NCBI RefSeq assembly: GCF_014651035.1
Contig: NZ_BMWC01000018.1
Span: 60,094 to 124,093 of the forward strand
Reading direction: 5' to 3'
DNA from: Streptomyces lomondensis
GTDB lineage: Bacteria; Actinomycetota; Actinomycetes; Streptomycetales; Streptomycetaceae
DNA: 64,000 nucleotides
Each line of letters begins with the position of its first letter. The stretch's first letter is position 1. This document shows positions 25,646 to 33,966 of the stretch, in pieces. Both the position numbers and the translations under genes were made by a program. Below the pieces are notes generated by a model that was not told the origin of the DNA, did not search any database, and saw nothing but the letters and a program-made list of their open reading frames with translations.

Positions 25646-26629
25646 CTAGCTCCGCCGGGTGTCGGGCCGGTTCTGGGCCTCCACGAGCACCTGCCCCGCC
25701 GCCGTCCGCGAATACAGCACCGACCTGCCCGCCCGCCGCCGCTCCACCAGTCCCGCGTCCAGCAGCACCCGCAGATGCCGCCCGACCGAACCGAGCCCCT
25801 GGCCGGTCACGGCCACCAGCTGGCTGGTGCTCAAGGGTGAGCCGAGCCGGACCAGCACACCGGCGCGGGCGGTTCCGAGCAGCGCGGCGAGGCTCTCGGG
25901 CACGGGCCTGCCGCCGGGGTCGGCGAGCGCGCCGGCGCACGGATAGACGAGCGCGTACCGGTCCGTCCCCTCCCACGACACCCAGCCGATCCGCTGCGTG
26001 GTGATGGGCACGAACACCAGCTCGCCGCCGGGGATCTCGCGCGGCGGATACGCGCGCGCGTTGACCTGGAGCCGGTTCTCCCCGAGCCACCGCGTCCCCG
26101 GCCGCAGCGTGTCCAGCGCGCTCGCCCAGCCGCCCCGGCTCACCTGCGCCGTCCGCGCGACCACATCGGCTTCGAGGATGCGCCGCCGCCGGGACCAGTA
26201 CGGCCGCACGGCCGTGGTCCAGACGTACGTCAGCAGGTCCGCGGCGCGCTCCGGCAGGTCGTCCCGCTCCAGCCGGGCCGGGACCGGGCCGCGCAGGGAG
26301 ACGGTGAGGTCGGCGCGGGCCGCCCGCGGGCAAGCCGCCCGGACCTGCGCGACCCCCTGCTCGAAGGTCTCCCCGTCGCGTGGGGTGGGGGAGAGGAAGT
26401 CGGCCGTCCAGTCGGCCCCGATCCCGGCGTGGACGAGCAGCGCGGTCACCGGGTCCCGCGCCAGCCGCCGCCGGTAGTCCGGCAGATGGGCGTCGAGCCA
26501 TCGGCGCTCGCCGGGATGTGCGGCCTCGGCCGTGTGCAGCAGCCGCAGACTCCCGAAGGCCTCCGCGAACGGCGAGATCACGAACCGGCTCCCCGCGAGG
26601 GTGTCGGCGTTGATCTGCCACCAGCCCAC
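25646..26629 (-). CDS. ArsR-like winged-helix regulator
   Basis: A 327-residue protein. The N-terminal two-thirds is a helical domain typical of Streptomyces ArsR/DUF5937-like regulators (WWQINADTLAGSRFVISPF, LRLLHTAEAAHPGERRWL, LTYVWTTAVRPYWSRRRRI). The last 75 residues carry an ArsR winged HTH (LSTSQLVAVTGQGLGSVGRH, LRVLLDAGLVERRRAGRSVL). GTG 26629 with AAGGAGGG in front was chosen; the open frame extends much further upstream but only as a shadow. It is divergent from an MFS pump across a palindrome, so it probably represses the pump and itself. Confidence 0.85.
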   Translation of the reverse strand: MGWWQINADTLAGSRFVISPFAEAFGSLRLLHTAEAAHPGERRWLDAHLPDYRRRLARDPVTALLVHAGIGADWTADFLSPTPRDGETFEQGVAQVRAACPRAARADLTVSLRGPVPARLERDDLPERAADLLTYVWTTAVRPYWSRRRRILEADVVARTAQVSRGGWASALDTLRPGTRWLGENRLQVNARAYPPREIPGGELVFVPITTQRIGWVSWEGTDRYALVYPCAGALADPGGRPVPESLAALLGTARAGVLVRLGSPLSTSQLVAVTGQGLGSVGRHLRVLLDAGLVERRRAGRSVLYSRTAAGQVLVEAQNRPDTRRS

Positions 26630-26641
26630 GTCACGCCCTCC

Positions 26642-26659
26642 TTTCGCGTGTGCGCGAAA
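26642..26659. promoter_or_regulatory. Probable operator of the winged-helix regulator
   Basis: TTTCGCG-TGTG-CGCGAAA, a perfect 7-base inverted repeat in the 69-base gap between the divergent winged-helix regulator and MFS genes. Confidence 0.65.
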
Positions 26660-26698
26660 CACTAACCCCGGCCTCCGGGCCGGTCGGAGACTCCGCGC

Positions 26699-27886
26699 AT
26701 GCGCAGCTACCGCGAACTGTTCCGCACACCCGAGTTCACCCCGTTCTTCCTGGCCGCGTCGGCGCAGACGGTCGCCCGGACGATGGCCGGACTGGCCCTG
26801 GGCACCCTGGTGTACCGGGAGACCGAGTCGCCGCTGCTGTCCGCGGTGAGCATGTTCGGCTCGTCGCTGGTGCAGGTGCTGGGCGCGACGTTCCTGCTCT
26901 CCGCGGCCGACCGTCTGCCCCCGCGCGCGGCCCTGACGGTCCTGCCGCTGCTCTTCGCGGCGGCCACCGCGGCCCTGGCCCTGCCCGGCCTGCCCGTCTG
27001 GGCGCTCTTCGCGATCGTCCTGGCCACAGGGCTGGTGGAGTCGGTCGGCGGGGGAGTGCGCTGGGGCCTGCTGAACGAGATCCTCGCCAAGGACGGCTAT
27101 CTGCTGGGCCGCTCGGTCTTCAACATGATGAGCGGCCTCATGCAGATCGCCGGCTACGCCACCGGCGGCGCCCTGGTGGCACTGCTGTCCCCGCGGATCT
27201 CCCTGCTGGTGGCCGCCGCCCTCTACCTGCTGTCGGCCGCGGTCGTCCGTCTCGGCCTGACCAGCCGCCCACCCCGTACGACGGGCCGCCCCTCGGTGAC
27301 GGCGACCTGGCGCGCCAACGCGCTGCTGTGGTCGTCCGCGCCCCGCCGCCAGATCTATCTGGCCCTCTGGATCCCCAACGGCCTGGTCGTCGGCTGCGAA
27401 TCCCTCTACGTCTCCTACGCCCCCGACGCCGCCGGCACCCTGTTCGCCTGCGCCGCACTGGGCATGCTGGCCGGGGACGTGCTGGTGGGCCGCCTGCTCC
27501 CGGCGCGGCTGCGCCCCCGCCTGGGCTTCCCGCTGCTGCTGCTCCTGGCCCTCCCGTACGTGCCCTTCCTGCTGCGTCCGCCGCTCCCGCTCGCGGCGGT
27601 CGCCGTCACCCTGGCCTCCGTCGGCTTCGGCGCGAGCCTCGTGCAGCAGGAGCGGCTGGTGGCCCTGACCCCCGACGGGCTGACGGGCCACGCCCTGGGG
27701 CTGCACTCGGCCGGGATGCTCACGATGCAGGGCGTCGCGGCGGCGCTCGCCGGGTCGGTGGCCCAACTGACGTCTCCCGCCGCGGCGATGACGGCGATGG
27801 CGGTGGCGTCGGCCGCGGTGACCCTGGGGCTGATGGCGGCGGCGAGGCGGGAACAGCGGCCGACGGCGCCACTGCCCGGACAGTGA
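26699..27886 (+). CDS. MFS transporter
   Basis: A 395-residue permease with about 12 membrane helices and the MFS arrangement: FLAASAQTVARTMAGLALG in helix 1, then an R-rich loop after helix 2-3 (AADRLPPRAAL), and a symmetric second half beginning near YLALWIPNGLVVGCESLYVS. It is probably a drug or metabolite exporter. It is controlled with, and divergent from, an ArsR-like regulator. No substrate can be named. Confidence 0.88.
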   Translation: MRSYRELFRTPEFTPFFLAASAQTVARTMAGLALGTLVYRETESPLLSAVSMFGSSLVQVLGATFLLSAADRLPPRAALTVLPLLFAAATAALALPGLPVWALFAIVLATGLVESVGGGVRWGLLNEILAKDGYLLGRSVFNMMSGLMQIAGYATGGALVALLSPRISLLVAAALYLLSAAVVRLGLTSRPPRTTGRPSVTATWRANALLWSSAPRRQIYLALWIPNGLVVGCESLYVSYAPDAAGTLFACAALGMLAGDVLVGRLLPARLRPRLGFPLLLLLALPYVPFLLRPPLPLAAVAVTLASVGFGASLVQQERLVALTPDGLTGHALGLHSAGMLTMQGVAAALAGSVAQLTSPAAAMTAMAVASAAVTLGLMAAARREQRPTAPLPGQ

Positions 27887-27904
27887 ACCGCCCTCGCGAT
27901 TCCG

Positions 27905-28378
27905 CTACTTGGGGCCGAGGACCTCCCCGGCCTCCACGAACACCTCGGGAACCGCGTTGTCCACCACGACCCGCGACAGCAGGACGGCCAGCCGGTCCCG
28001 CTCGGGGCCGCTGAGCCCGGACGGCAGCGCCTCCATCCGGCGGCAGGTCTCGGCGTAGAACTTCTCGGCGAGCGCGGCCCCTTCCTCCGTCAGTCCCACC
28101 CGCACGGCCCGCCCGTCCCGCTGGTCGGCCTCCCGCCGTACCAGCCCCCGCCGCGCCGTCCGGTCCACGAGCCCGGTCAGACTCGACTTCGCCAGCCCGA
28201 GCGTCTCGCCGAGCTCACCCATCCCGTACGGCTGGGACATCAGCACGCACAGCAGCTGCCCCTGCTGCGGCGTCAGCCCGTACGACCGGCTGGCCTCCGC
28301 GTACACCCCGTCCACCAGGAACGCCGCCCGCACGAGCGCGGCCACGACTCCCACCCGCCCGTCTGCCCCTTTCCCCAT
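27905..28378 (-). CDS. MarR family transcriptional regulator
   Basis: A 157-residue regulator with the MarR winged HTH: YGLTPQQGQLLCVLMSQPYG, MGELGETLGLAKSSLTGLVD, RTARRGLVRREADQRDGRAV. The ATG at 28378 was chosen. Convergent with the MFS gene, whose stop lies 18 bases away. A partly symmetric CCGGT..ACCGG region just upstream (28379-28398) may be its operator. Ligand unknown. Confidence 0.9.
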   Translation of the reverse strand: MGKGADGRVGVVAALVRAAFLVDGVYAEASRSYGLTPQQGQLLCVLMSQPYGMGELGETLGLAKSSLTGLVDRTARRGLVRREADQRDGRAVRVGLTEEGAALAEKFYAETCRRMEALPSGLSGPERDRLAVLLSRVVVDNAVPEVFVEAGEVLGPK

Positions 28379-28413
28379 CCGGTCAGGGTACCGACCGGTC
28401 AGTCCCGCCCGGG

Positions 28414-29097
28414 TCACTCCTCGTCGGGGGCCTCGCCCTCGATGAGCCGCTCCGCGATGTCGTCGGCCCACTCCTGGGCCCAGCGGCGGAGCCCGGCGAC
28501 GGCCCCGGCGTCGAGGCCCTGCGCGGTGAACGCGCTGTCGTCGAGCCAGTCCGTCCCGGTCAGCCGGGCCTGGAGGTCGGTGAGGTCGAAGGTGTCGGGG
28601 GCGTGCCGGCGGCCGAGCTCCTCGAGCTCGGGGTGGCTCCAGCGGGCCGAGGCGGCGTGTACGTCGACCAGGTCGCGGGCGAGTCCACGGTCGGCCAGGT
28701 CCCGCACCCGGGTGCCGACGAGGTCGTCGAGGGAGAGCGCCGGCCCGAGCCCCGTGAGCACGGGCGGGCGCCACAGCACCTCCTTGTGGAGGCCGACCTC
28801 GAACTCCTCACCGCTCGCCGCGTCCGTGACGAGGAACTGGGCGGCCAGCGGGTCGGTCTCCAGGGTCCGCACGAGCCAGCCGCGTGCCACCAGCCCCGTG
28901 CGGACGGTGTCGGCGATGGCGTCCATCCCGGCGGGGTGCTCGGTGGCGACGTCCACGTCCTGCCCGGCCCGCGCCACCAGCCCGTGGGCCAGCACGGCGT
29001 ACCCACCGGCGAGGACGAGGGAGTAGGCCTCACCCACCGCGACCAGATCACCGAGAAGGCGGAGGCACGGCTCCGGGACGGGGGGTGGGGCGGACAT
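28414..29097 (-). CDS. AbiEii-like nucleotidyltransferase family protein
   Basis: A 227-residue protein with a nucleotidyltransferase-type core: the GGYAVLAHGLVARAGQDVDVA block (GG, then D-x-D after an H-G loop), FEVGLHKEVLW and LVGTRVRDLADRGLARDLVD. It fits the AbiEii/AbiGii toxin superfamily. Classical AbiE systems have an AbiEi antitoxin upstream, and none is visible here (a marR gene follows, a methyltransferase gene precedes). It may be an orphan housekeeping-like NTase rather than a toxin. ATG 29097 chosen. Confidence 0.7.
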   Translation of the reverse strand: MSAPPPVPEPCLRLLGDLVAVGEAYSLVLAGGYAVLAHGLVARAGQDVDVATEHPAGMDAIADTVRTGLVARGWLVRTLETDPLAAQFLVTDAASGEEFEVGLHKEVLWRPPVLTGLGPALSLDDLVGTRVRDLADRGLARDLVDVHAASARWSHPELEELGRRHAPDTFDLTDLQARLTGTDWLDDSAFTAQGLDAGAVAGLRRWAQEWADDIAERLIEGEAPDEE

Positions 29098-29251
29098 GTG
29101 CTGATTATCGCGTGAGGGGCGCGGCGGGGGCCGGGGTGACGGACCCGGACGGGTGAAGGGGGCTTCTTGCTCAGGGGCGCGGGGCTCCATCGATGTGCGG
29201 CTCCGCCGCGTGGGCGCGACCAGCCCCCACGACGCCGCACCGAACCACGGT

Positions 29252-30046
29252 CTACGACTTCCGCCCAACACCGCAGTACGCATCCACGGCACCGGCATGG
29301 CCCCCCTCGGACGGCCCAGGCCGCCACTCCGGCACCCGCACCACCCCCGGCTCGACCAACTCCAGCCCGTCGAAGAACCCGGCGATCTCGGCAACCTGCC
29401 GGACGTAATACGGCACGGCCCCACTCGCGTTGTAGGCCTCGGACGCGGCGATCATGCCCTCACTCGCCGTACTGTCACTGATCACCAGATGGCTCCCGGC
29501 CGGCAGCCCGGCCATGAGCCGCCGCACAAGCTCGCGCGCCCGCTCGTACTCGGCGACGTGCCCCAGCGTGTTGAGGATCATCAGCCCGACCGGCCGCGAG
29601 AGGTCCAGCGTGCCCGCGGCGGCCTCCAGGACGGCATCGGGGTCGTACAGGTCGGCGTCCAGATACGCGGTCCGGCCCTCGGGCATGCTGGTGAGCAGGG
29701 CGCTGGCGTGGGCCAGGACGATGGGGTCGTTGTCGACGTAGACGATCCGGGCGTCCGGGGCCACGTGCTGGGCGACCTCGTGGGTGTTGTCGGCGGTCGG
29801 CAGCCCGGTGCCGACGTCCAGGAACTGCCGCACGCGCTGCTCACCGGCGAGATACCGGACGGCCCGCCCCAGGAACCGGCGGCTCGTGACCGCCACGTCG
29901 ACCAGGCCCGGAAAGATCGACTTGATCTGGTCGCCGATCTCGCGGTCGACCTCGTAGTGGTCCTTGCCGCCGACGAAGTAGTTCCAGAAGCGGGCCGAGT
30001 GCGGCTTGGAGGTGTCGATGCGGGCAAGCAGGCTGTCGTCGGGCAC
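29252..30046 (-). CDS. SAM-dependent methyltransferase (DUF574-like)
   Basis: A 264-residue Streptomyces-type methyltransferase: IDTSKPHSARFWNYFVGGKD at the start, motif I FLDVGTGLPTADNTHEVA, the acidic VYVDNDPIVLAHA, and VGLMILNTLGHV. GTG 30046 has CAGGAGG in front. These proteins are abundant in Streptomyces near regulators, with mostly unknown substrates. No linked biosynthetic genes here. The 130 bases upstream (30047-30176) hold its promoter only. Confidence 0.9.
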   Translation of the reverse strand: MPDDSLLARIDTSKPHSARFWNYFVGGKDHYEVDREIGDQIKSIFPGLVDVAVTSRRFLGRAVRYLAGEQRVRQFLDVGTGLPTADNTHEVAQHVAPDARIVYVDNDPIVLAHASALLTSMPEGRTAYLDADLYDPDAVLEAAAGTLDLSRPVGLMILNTLGHVAEYERARELVRRLMAGLPAGSHLVISDSTASEGMIAASEAYNASGAVPYYVRQVAEIAGFFDGLELVEPGVVRVPEWRPGPSEGGHAGAVDAYCGVGRKS

Positions 30047-30176
30047 GGCAGGGCCTCCTGGGGGCGGGGAAGGGCGACCGGTCCACCAACCTAGGTGAAC
30101 TTCTTTCTCCCATACGGACGTTGCGACCCCCGCCGCCGGCCCACCGTGGGGTTTCGGCCACGAGGGTCGGCCGCCG

Positions 30177-30695
30177 TCAGACCCCGCGGGAGGCGAACCC
30201 GCCCAGGTCGCCGCCACCGGGCCTGCCGCCGTCCCCGCTCCGGTCGGTCGCCAGCCACACGCTCCACGCCAGGGCCCACAGCGACAGCCCGGCGGCGACC
30301 GGCGTACCGAAGATGATCAGCAGCCCGGCTCCGATGTTGGCCCCCACGCCCCCCGCGGTGAGGATCCGCCAGCCCACACCCGCCATGAGCCCGACGACCA
30401 CCAGCGGGCCGAGCACCCCCCACCAGCGCGGGTCCAGCGCCCCGCGCCGCGCGCCCCGCACGAGCACGGTCGCCCCCGCCGCCGCGAGCGCCAGCGCGAG
30501 AGCGCCGACGACCGCGGCGACGCCGTCGCCGATGTCCCACGGCTGGAAGGCGTAGTCGAGCTCACTCGCCGGCAGCCCCTCGTAGTTCTGCTGCCCCATC
30601 AGTCCCCACGCGGCGACGGGCACACCGACGACGAGCGCGGCCCCGGCCGAGAACATCCCCCGATGTCCCGTGCGGCTTCTCATACGGCTTCTCAT
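30177..30695 (-). CDS. Small integral membrane protein
   Basis: About 172 residues with four predicted helices (FSAGAALVVGVPVAAWGLMG, AAVVGALALALAAAGATVLV, WWGVLGPLVVVGLMAGVGW, LIIFGTPVAAGLSLWALAW) and a Gly-rich tail. The start is uncertain: GTG 30737, ATG 30695 and ATG 30683 are all in frame and none has a convincing ribosome site. No family recognised. It lies between a methyltransferase gene and a hypothetical gene. Confidence 0.6.
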   Translation of the reverse strand: MRSRMRSRTGHRGMFSAGAALVVGVPVAAWGLMGQQNYEGLPASELDYAFQPWDIGDGVAAVVGALALALAAAGATVLVRGARRGALDPRWWGVLGPLVVVGLMAGVGWRILTAGGVGANIGAGLLIIFGTPVAAGLSLWALAWSVWLATDRSGDGGRPGGGDLGGFASRGV

Positions 30696-30813
30696 ACGGC
30701 CAGGATCCGGGTCCGAGGAGGGGAGCGTCATGAGCACGCGTACTCAGGTACGCCGGGCAGCCCCGAGAAGACCATGTCGACGCGCTGCTGGAAGGTGTCC
30801 GGGGGGGGCCAGG

Positions 30814-31383
30814 TCACGGGGCCGTCACCGCCGGGGACAGGGGCGGCGAGGGCAGGGCGAAGAAGCCGGCGACCGCGCGGACGATGCGGTCGTGGTCCTC
30901 GTAGTGGTGGTCGAAGCAGTCGTGCTCGGCCTCGTCCGCCTTGTCGCACTCGGCGTCGGGCCCGATCAGCTTCGCGGCGAGCAACTCGGCGGACAGGTAG
31001 TCGGGGTCGTCACCCGGGCGCTGCGTCAGATCCTCGAAGCTGAAGCAGGTGATCAGCCGCCCGTCCCGGTAGTACTCGAAGTGCGGCGGATGCGCCTTCA
31101 CACTGCACGGCTCGGTCACGAACACCACGAGCTCGGCGCCCGCGCAGATCCGGCCGTAGGACACGGGGTCGTAGTCCTCGACATCGGCGTTGACCATGTC
31201 GTGCACCACCCACACCCACCCGTTCCCCTCCCCGCTCACGAGCGCCTCCCGCCGCAGCCCCCGCAGCCCCTCGACGAGCACATCGAGCCCCATGCCACGC
31301 GCGAAGACCAGATTCACCTCGTCGTGCCCACCGGACTCCAGGACAGGGTCGGCGACATGCATCCATTCAGGCATGCGGCGCAT
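30814..31383 (-). CDS. Hypothetical protein, possibly DUF6461-like
   Basis: About 189 residues, acidic and soluble. Features seen: an EVNLVFARGMGLDVLVEGLR segment near the start, WVWVVHDMVNADVEDY, and HPPHFEYYRDGRLITCFSFE. The overall pattern resembles DUF6461 proteins of Streptomyces, but I hold that loosely. ATGs at 31383 and 31374 are both possible. Divergent from the HNH endonuclease gene, so the two may be separately regulated. No catalytic motif recognised. Confidence 0.6.
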   Translation of the reverse strand: MRRMPEWMHVADPVLESGGHDEVNLVFARGMGLDVLVEGLRGLRREALVSGEGNGWVWVVHDMVNADVEDYDPVSYGRICAGAELVVFVTEPCSVKAHPPHFEYYRDGRLITCFSFEDLTQRPGDDPDYLSAELLAAKLIGPDAECDKADEAEHDCFDHHYEDHDRIVRAVAGFFALPSPPLSPAVTAP

Positions 31384-31456
31384 GGTAGGCGCGGGCACTG
31401 ACAACGGCCCCGGACGAGGCCCTGCTCTGTCAGTCCGGTCGCGTAGGGTTCCCGCC

Positions 31457-32731
31457 ATGGCACTCGCGGACATATCGCGCGTCGAGATAGAGAAGGCGAT
31501 CGGGGAGTGTGACCGGCTCGGGCGGGACGCCTTCCTGAAGGCCTACGGTTTCCGGCGTGCCCGCCGCTATCTGCTGGTGCACCAAGGCGGGCACTACGAC
31601 TCCAAGGCGATCGTCGGCGCGGCTCACGGTTTCCTGCCCGGTGAACGGCCGCTGGCCCCCGACTCGCCGGGTTTCTCCGGCGGCGCGAAGCACGCCGCCC
31701 GCCTGCTCAGGCGCCTCGGCTTCGAGGTCACCGAGGACCCTGAGGCGAGCGACCTGCCCCGCGAGCTGACTCACGACGAGCTGACTCACGACGAACTGAC
31801 TCACGAGGAACTCATCCACCGCATCACTCACCTCAAGGTGAACCGCTCCGCCGGCCACCGGTCCCTGTACAAGCCGATCGTGCTGCTGTGGGCCATGGGC
31901 CGGGCCCTCCGCGGCGAGCCCCGGCTCCTCCCCTGGCCCGAGACCGAGGAAGCCCTCAAGACCCTGCTGGAGAGGCACGGGACAAGGGGCGAGCGCCTGC
32001 GCCCGGACTACCCGATCGCCTCCCTCCACCACGACGGCATATGGGAGTTGCGCGACTTCACCGGCCCGGTGACGACGGCCCACGGTGACGCGGGCGTGAA
32101 GCGCTGGTTCACCGAGAACCAACCGCGCGGCGGCCTCGCCGAGCCCGTGTACGAACTGTTCCGGCACTCCGCCGTGACCCGTCTCGCCGTCCTCGACGAT
32201 CTCCTGGACACCTTCTTCGAGGACCTCGACCCGACCCCGCTCCTCACCGACGTGGGCCTGGACGACATCGACTCGGCCGAACCGCACACCGGGCCCGGCC
32301 GCGCACCGGAAGAGTGGCTCATCACCGCCGCGGAATACGAACGCGGCTGCAGACTCGTCGAGGAGCAGGAAGCCAAGAACCACGGCCGCCGTGCCGCCCG
32401 GACCACCCACCGCCCGGTCCGCTCCCGAGCCGCCCGCTACCTGGTCCTCAGCCGCAGCCAGGGCCGCTGCGAGAACCCCGACTGCACGGGCCAGCCCGCC
32501 GACGTCACCGACCGCAACCACCCGATCCTCGAGGTCGACCACGTCATCGACCTCACCCGCGGCGGCCGCGACCACCCCAGCCAGATGGTGGCCCTCTGCC
32601 CCAACTGCCACGCGGTGAAGACCCGGGGGCGTACGCGGGAGACCCTCCGGGAGGTACTGCTAAGGGTGGCGGGGGAGCGGCATGCGGCCGGTCGAGGCAG
32701 TGGGGCGGACGCTACCGAGCCGTCCGCGTAG
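31457..32731 (+). CDS. ScoMcrA-like HNH endonuclease with probable sulfur-binding domain
   Basis: A 424-residue protein in three parts. Residues 1-95 resemble the ScoMcrA N-terminal head domain (FRRARRYLLVHQGGHYDSKA). Residues about 115-210 resemble the SBD that reads phosphorothioate DNA: HRSLYKPIVLLWAMGRALRG, then LRPDYPIASLHHDGIWEL (the P-x-Y-P and W-E-L marks). Residues about 330-405 are an HNH nuclease with CxxxxC, LEVDHVIDLTRGG and MVALCPNCHAVKTRGR. S. coelicolor ScoMcrA also has an SRA domain for 5mC, which I do not see here. Likely a type IV-like restriction enzyme. No dnd/ssp genes are nearby. Confidence 0.8.
   Translation: MALADISRVEIEKAIGECDRLGRDAFLKAYGFRRARRYLLVHQGGHYDSKAIVGAAHGFLPGERPLAPDSPGFSGGAKHAARLLRRLGFEVTEDPEASDLPRELTHDELTHDELTHEELIHRITHLKVNRSAGHRSLYKPIVLLWAMGRALRGEPRLLPWPETEEALKTLLERHGTRGERLRPDYPIASLHHDGIWELRDFTGPVTTAHGDAGVKRWFTENQPRGGLAEPVYELFRHSAVTRLAVLDDLLDTFFEDLDPTPLLTDVGLDDIDSAEPHTGPGRAPEEWLITAAEYERGCRLVEEQEAKNHGRRAARTTHRPVRSRAARYLVLSRSQGRCENPDCTGQPADVTDRNHPILEVDHVIDLTRGGRDHPSQMVALCPNCHAVKTRGRTRETLREVLLRVAGERHAAGRGSGADATEPSA
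31763..31807 (+). repeat. Three 15-bp coding repeats in the HNH gene
   Basis: Three tandem copies of GAGCTGACTCACGAC (the last with two changes) encode E-L-T-H-D repeats and part of a fourth. They form a short linker between the head domain and the SBD-like domain. Copy number could vary between strains. Confidence 0.8.
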
Positions 32732-32813
32732 GGCTGCCCCGGTGCGCGACGGCCCTGGTCGGCCGTCGCGCCGGAAGTGCCGTGTGTTCCGCGGTGTTCC
32801 CCGTGACCGATTC

Positions 32814-33281
32814 TCAGCCGGGTGCCACCGCGCGCCCCGTCTGGGGCGAGATCATGCCGGTGCACAGGCCGCGGGAGGTCAGGGCCTGGGCGATTCGGGG
32901 GATCGCGGTGAGGGTGTTGGCGGACCAGTCGTGCATGAGGATGATCTGGCCGTTGGTCAGGCGGGCGGCGGACTGCACGATGGCGTCGGTGCTCGCGCCG
33001 TTCCAGTCCTGGGAGTCGACGTGCCAGAGGATCTCGGTCAGGCCGTGGCGGGCCGCGAGCGACCGCACCGTCGCGCTCGTCTCGCCGTAGGGCGGGCGGA
33101 ACAGTTTCGGGGTGCCGCCTCCCGCGTGGGCGATGGTCTGCTGGGTGCGGGAGATCTCGGCGTCGATCAGGCGCGGGAGGGTGTAGCTGTGGTTGCCGAC
33201 CCACATGCCGGCCGCCACCTGGGCCCGGACCAGGGAGGGGTTGGCGGCGGCGTACTGGGCCTGGTTGAACATCGTGGCCTC
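32814..33281 (-). pseudogene. axeA: Truncated acetylxylan esterase (NodB polysaccharide deacetylase)
   Basis: The frame gives TMFNQAQYAAANPSLVRAQV, AGMWVGNHSYTLP, PKLFRPPYGETSATVRSL, DVDSQDWN, ILMHDWSANTL and GMISPQTGRAVAP. This is the S. lividans AxeA sequence pattern without its start. The signal peptide and motif 1 (TFDDGP) are gone. Motif 2 reads HSYTLP instead of HSYTHPH, so a zinc-ligand His is missing and about 7 residues are deleted. The fragment abuts the xylanase stop codon in another frame. It should be inactive and perhaps not translated. Confidence 0.85.
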
Positions 33282-33282
33282 G

Positions 33283-33966
33283 TCATGGTCCCGTGCGCAC
33301 GGTGATGTTGGAGCTGCCGCTGCTCCGGAAACCCTCGGTCGCCATGATCATGTAGTACTTGAAGCTGCCCATGGGCATTCCGGCCCGAGCCCACGCGTCG
33401 AAGTGGTTGCCGGCGGTGATGGTGCCGCCCGTCCTCTTCGACTGCCGGACGCTCCAGTACTGGTCGAAGGTGCGCGTGCCCTCCACGGACGGGGCGTTGT
33501 ACCGCGTCGTCTTGTAGATGTCGTACGTGCCGCCGTCGCTCGTGACGGTGCCCTTGTACGTTCCCGTCGGCCGGTACGTGCCCCAGTTGTCGACGATGTA
33601 GTACTCGACGAGCGGGTTCGCCGTCCAGCCGTAGAGGGTCAGATAGGCGTTGCCGGACGGGTTGAAGGTGCCCGAGTAGGTCACGCTGCGGCGGGCCCCG
33701 GTGCTCCAGCCCTTGCCGGCGACGAAGTTCCCGGTGTTCCGCCAGGAGGTGCTGTAACTGCCGCCTGCGGACAGGGTCATGGAGACCGTGCCCGGCGCGT
33801 CCGTCCAGAACGAGTAGAAGTAGCCGTTGTTGGTGCCGGTCTGGTTCGTCGTGACGACCGTGTCGGCGTGGGCGGTGCCCGGCAGGGTGATGGCCGCCAC
33901 CGCGACCAGCAGCATCGTGCAGACGCTGCTGACGAGCAGCCGGAAGCGGCCTGATGACTTCTTCAT
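33283..33966 (-). CDS. xlnB: Secreted GH11 endo-1,4-beta-xylanase, catalytic domain only
   Basis: A 227-residue protein. The Sec signal ends near GTAHA (about residue 37), then the GH11 jelly-roll: NQTGTNNGYFYSFWTD, SWRNTGNFVAGKGW, NPLVEYYIVDNWGTYRP (nucleophile Glu), FDQYWSVRQSKRTGG and MATEGFRSSGSSNI (acid/base Glu). It hydrolyses xylan outside the cell. S. lividans XlnB continues through a Gly linker into a cellulose/xylan-binding module. Here the protein stops right after the catalytic domain because a deletion joins it to the axeA remnant. Catalytic residues are intact. ATG 33966 with AGGAGGAAG upstream. Confidence 0.93.
   Translation of the reverse strand: MKKSSGRFRLLVSSVCTMLLVAVAAITLPGTAHADTVVTTNQTGTNNGYFYSFWTDAPGTVSMTLSAGGSYSTSWRNTGNFVAGKGWSTGARRSVTYSGTFNPSGNAYLTLYGWTANPLVEYYIVDNWGTYRPTGTYKGTVTSDGGTYDIYKTTRYNAPSVEGTRTFDQYWSVRQSKRTGGTITAGNHFDAWARAGMPMGSFKYYMIMATEGFRSSGSSNITVRTGP

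Noticed and set aside
26630..27766. Upstream extension of the winged-helix regulator to a 706-residue protein
   Set aside because: The added part is antisense to the MFS gene and has no domain; the GTG at 26629 has a strong ribosome site.
28379..28398. MarR operator
   Set aside because: Symmetry CCGGT..ACCGG is imperfect; mentioned only with the gene.
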